Below, in pieces: positions 62,936 through 64,000 of a stretch of 64,000 nt of DNA (positions within the stretch are counted from its first letter, which is position 1; each line of letters opens with the position of its first letter). The notes beneath the pieces were generated by a model, which saw only the letters and a program-made list of their open reading frames with translations, had not been told where the DNA came from and searched no databases. This stretch comes from Caenimonas soli (GTDB taxonomy: Bacteria > Pseudomonadota > Gammaproteobacteria > Burkholderiales > Burkholderiaceae_C). The translations under genes and the position numbers were made by a program. Location: contig NZ_JABJVV010000010.1 in assembly GCF_013155545.1 (NCBI RefSeq), positions 62,001-126,000 on the forward strand, written 5' to 3'.

Positions 62936-64000
62936 GTTGCACCTGCCGACTGAACGTCAAGTCGCGCTCCACGGATTCGGCGACACGGCTCAGTCTGGCA
63001 CGATGGTAACGATATGTAAAGGATTCACGTCGTTGCGCGATCATAAGCGTGATCTTTGGCACGATTTCCGGGATTCCGTTGAGTGCCAGCGCCTGGAGCC
63101 AAGCGCGAGGCCACCAGCGCTGCAGCACCAAAGCGTCCGCAGACACCATTCGCTGCACGCTGCCGGGTTGCCCCTGCCGCCCGGCTCGCCCGAGGAATTG
63201 CCGGTCGATGCGCGCGGACGCATTCACTTGGCACAAGATCACATGCAGGCCACCGCGTTCCAATACTTGGGGATCGCAGCGGATGTCGGTGCCACGGCCC
63301 GCCATACTGGTCGCTACCGTGATGCGGCCGGCCCGTCCCGCCAAGGCGATGAGTTGGCTCTCCTGCTGGTCTTGGCGCGCGTTCAGCACCTCATGCGGCA
63401 AGCCTTGCCGCGCCAGCACGGCCGATAGGGCCTCGGAGTGGGCCACCGTTTCCGTGCCGATCAACACCGGCCTGCCCTCGTTGGCGAGGGTGCGCGCCTG
63501 CAGGGCGACGGCGTCCCACAGCGCACTGCTATCGGGTAACAGGCGGAGCGGCGCCATCTTGACGCGTGAGGGAAACCGCGGGGGAATGACCACCAGATCC
63601 AGGCCGTATACCTGCCGGAGCTCGTCGCGTGATTCCGCCAGCGTGCCGCTGGCACCCGCCAGACGAAGGTAGCGCGGGAAAAAGCGCTGCAACGTGATCT
63701 CGGTCACGGTCGAGTTGCGGTGCGACGCCGGAACGCCCTCCTTCCATTCCACCAACTGGTGCAGTCCGGCGGACCATGCGCGCCCCTGAGCGGCTCGTCC
63801 AGTCGTCTCGTCGATCAGCACCACCTTGCCGTCCCGCACAACGTAGTCATGGTCGCGGTTCAGCACGTGCAGGGCCACGAGCGCGAGTTCCACCGCGGCT
63901 TCCCGGTGCGCGCGGTGCCCGAGCAGTGAATCGTTGGCAATGGGCCAGGCGGCGAGTTGCTGCCTACCGCGTCCCGTCAGTTGGAAGCGTCGGCCATCGC
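62922..64000 (-). CDS. SecA-like ATPase, C-terminal portion (5' end beyond window)
   Basis: The frame is open to base 64000. The visible about 358 residues match SecA from after the DEAD-box region: DYVVRDGKVVLIDETTGR, then NBD2 with TLQRFFPRYLRLAGASGTL, VLNARQDQQESQLIA, TVATSMAGRGTDI, GGLHVILCQVNASARIDRQFLGRAGRQGQPGS. It ends about 75 residues after the last motif, without the long helical wing/scaffold continuation or the Cys-rich SecB-binding tail of housekeeping SecA. It is therefore a SecA paralogue, probably dedicated to the LEPR-XLL protein. Confidence 0.88.
   Translation of the reverse strand, partial: DGRRFQLTGRGRQQLAAWPIANDSLLGHRAHREAAVELALVALHVLNRDHDYVVRDGKVVLIDETTGRAAQGRAWSAGLHQLVEWKEGVPASHRNSTVTEITLQRFFPRYLRLAGASGTLAESRDELRQVYGLDLVVIPPRFPSRVKMAPLRLLPDSSALWDAVALQARTLANEGRPVLIGTETVAHSEALSAVLARQGLPHEVLNARQDQQESQLIALAGRAGRITVATSMAGRGTDIRCDPQVLERGGLHVILCQVNASARIDRQFLGRAGRQGQPGSVQRMVSADALVLQRWWPRAWLQALALNGIPEIVPKITLMIAQRRESFTYRYHRARLSRVAESVERDLTFSRQVQHEKA

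Overview
The window is high-GC DNA with tightly packed, start/stop-overlapping operons. Gene content (EpsA/B/E/F/G/L-type exopolysaccharide genes, fused DctQM TRAP permease, LEPR-XLL giant protein) suggests a betaproteobacterium of the order Burkholderiales, probably Comamonadaceae. The genus cannot be fixed from sequence alone. No rRNA, tRNA or CRISPR array was seen.

Layout. (1) 1-2.9 kb: end of an EamA-type transporter, a PD-(D/E)xK-like hypothetical protein, and a minus-strand group of very small Pro/Glu-rich or Cys-rich ORFs. (2) 3.1-15.3 kb, plus strand: an exopolysaccharide assembly operon with a flippase, an O-antigen ligase/polymerase-like protein, four glycosyltransferases, a GMC oxidoreductase, an NAD-dependent epimerase, a GT-C-like membrane protein and GtrA. 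Most of these genes overlap by 4 nt. (3) 15.35-24 kb, minus strand, convergent with the former: the regulatory, initiation and export half in the order epsA (LuxR), epsB (initiating transferase), epsL, epsE, epsF, epsG, WecG-type glycosyltransferase, galE. (4) 24.2-29.6 kb: two divergent GH5 glycanases flanking a 0.4 kb regulatory region with perfect dyads, a small membrane protein and a NodB-type polysaccharide deacetylase. (5) 29.65-40.5 kb: a two-gene NRPS/PKS assembly line, formyltransferase - vestigial C-like region - adenylation domain split by a luciferase-like monooxygenase - PCP, followed by KS-AT-KR-DH-ACP-TE.

(6) 40.5-41.7 kb: two small exported hypothetical proteins. (7) 41.8-51.2 kb: a seven-gene minus-strand catabolic operon (SDR, TRAP DctP, fused TRAP DctQM, thiolase, acyl-CoA ligase, PCC/DUF296-like protein, SDR) with a divergent IclR regulator. 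(8) 51.2-51.6 kb: a deletion scar that joins a frameshifted isochorismatase-like hydrolase tail to an IS21 istB fragment. (9) 51.6-64 kb, minus strand: an operon encoding a SecA-like ATPase (running off the window), an HlyD-type adaptor, a 1897-residue LEPR-XLL protein with eight near-identical cadherin-like repeats, a hybrid histidine kinase with a terminal Hpt domain, and a response regulator with degenerate GGDEF and EAL domains.

How it fits together. Regions 2-4 would build, export and trim or modify an extracellular polysaccharide under EpsA. Region 5 would make a small formylated, oxidised amino-acid/polyketide product. Region 9 looks like a dedicated export and control system for one very large surface protein. 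The two strongest candidates for undescribed biology are the NRPS/PKS pair and the SecA-like/HlyD/LEPR-XLL/two-component operon.
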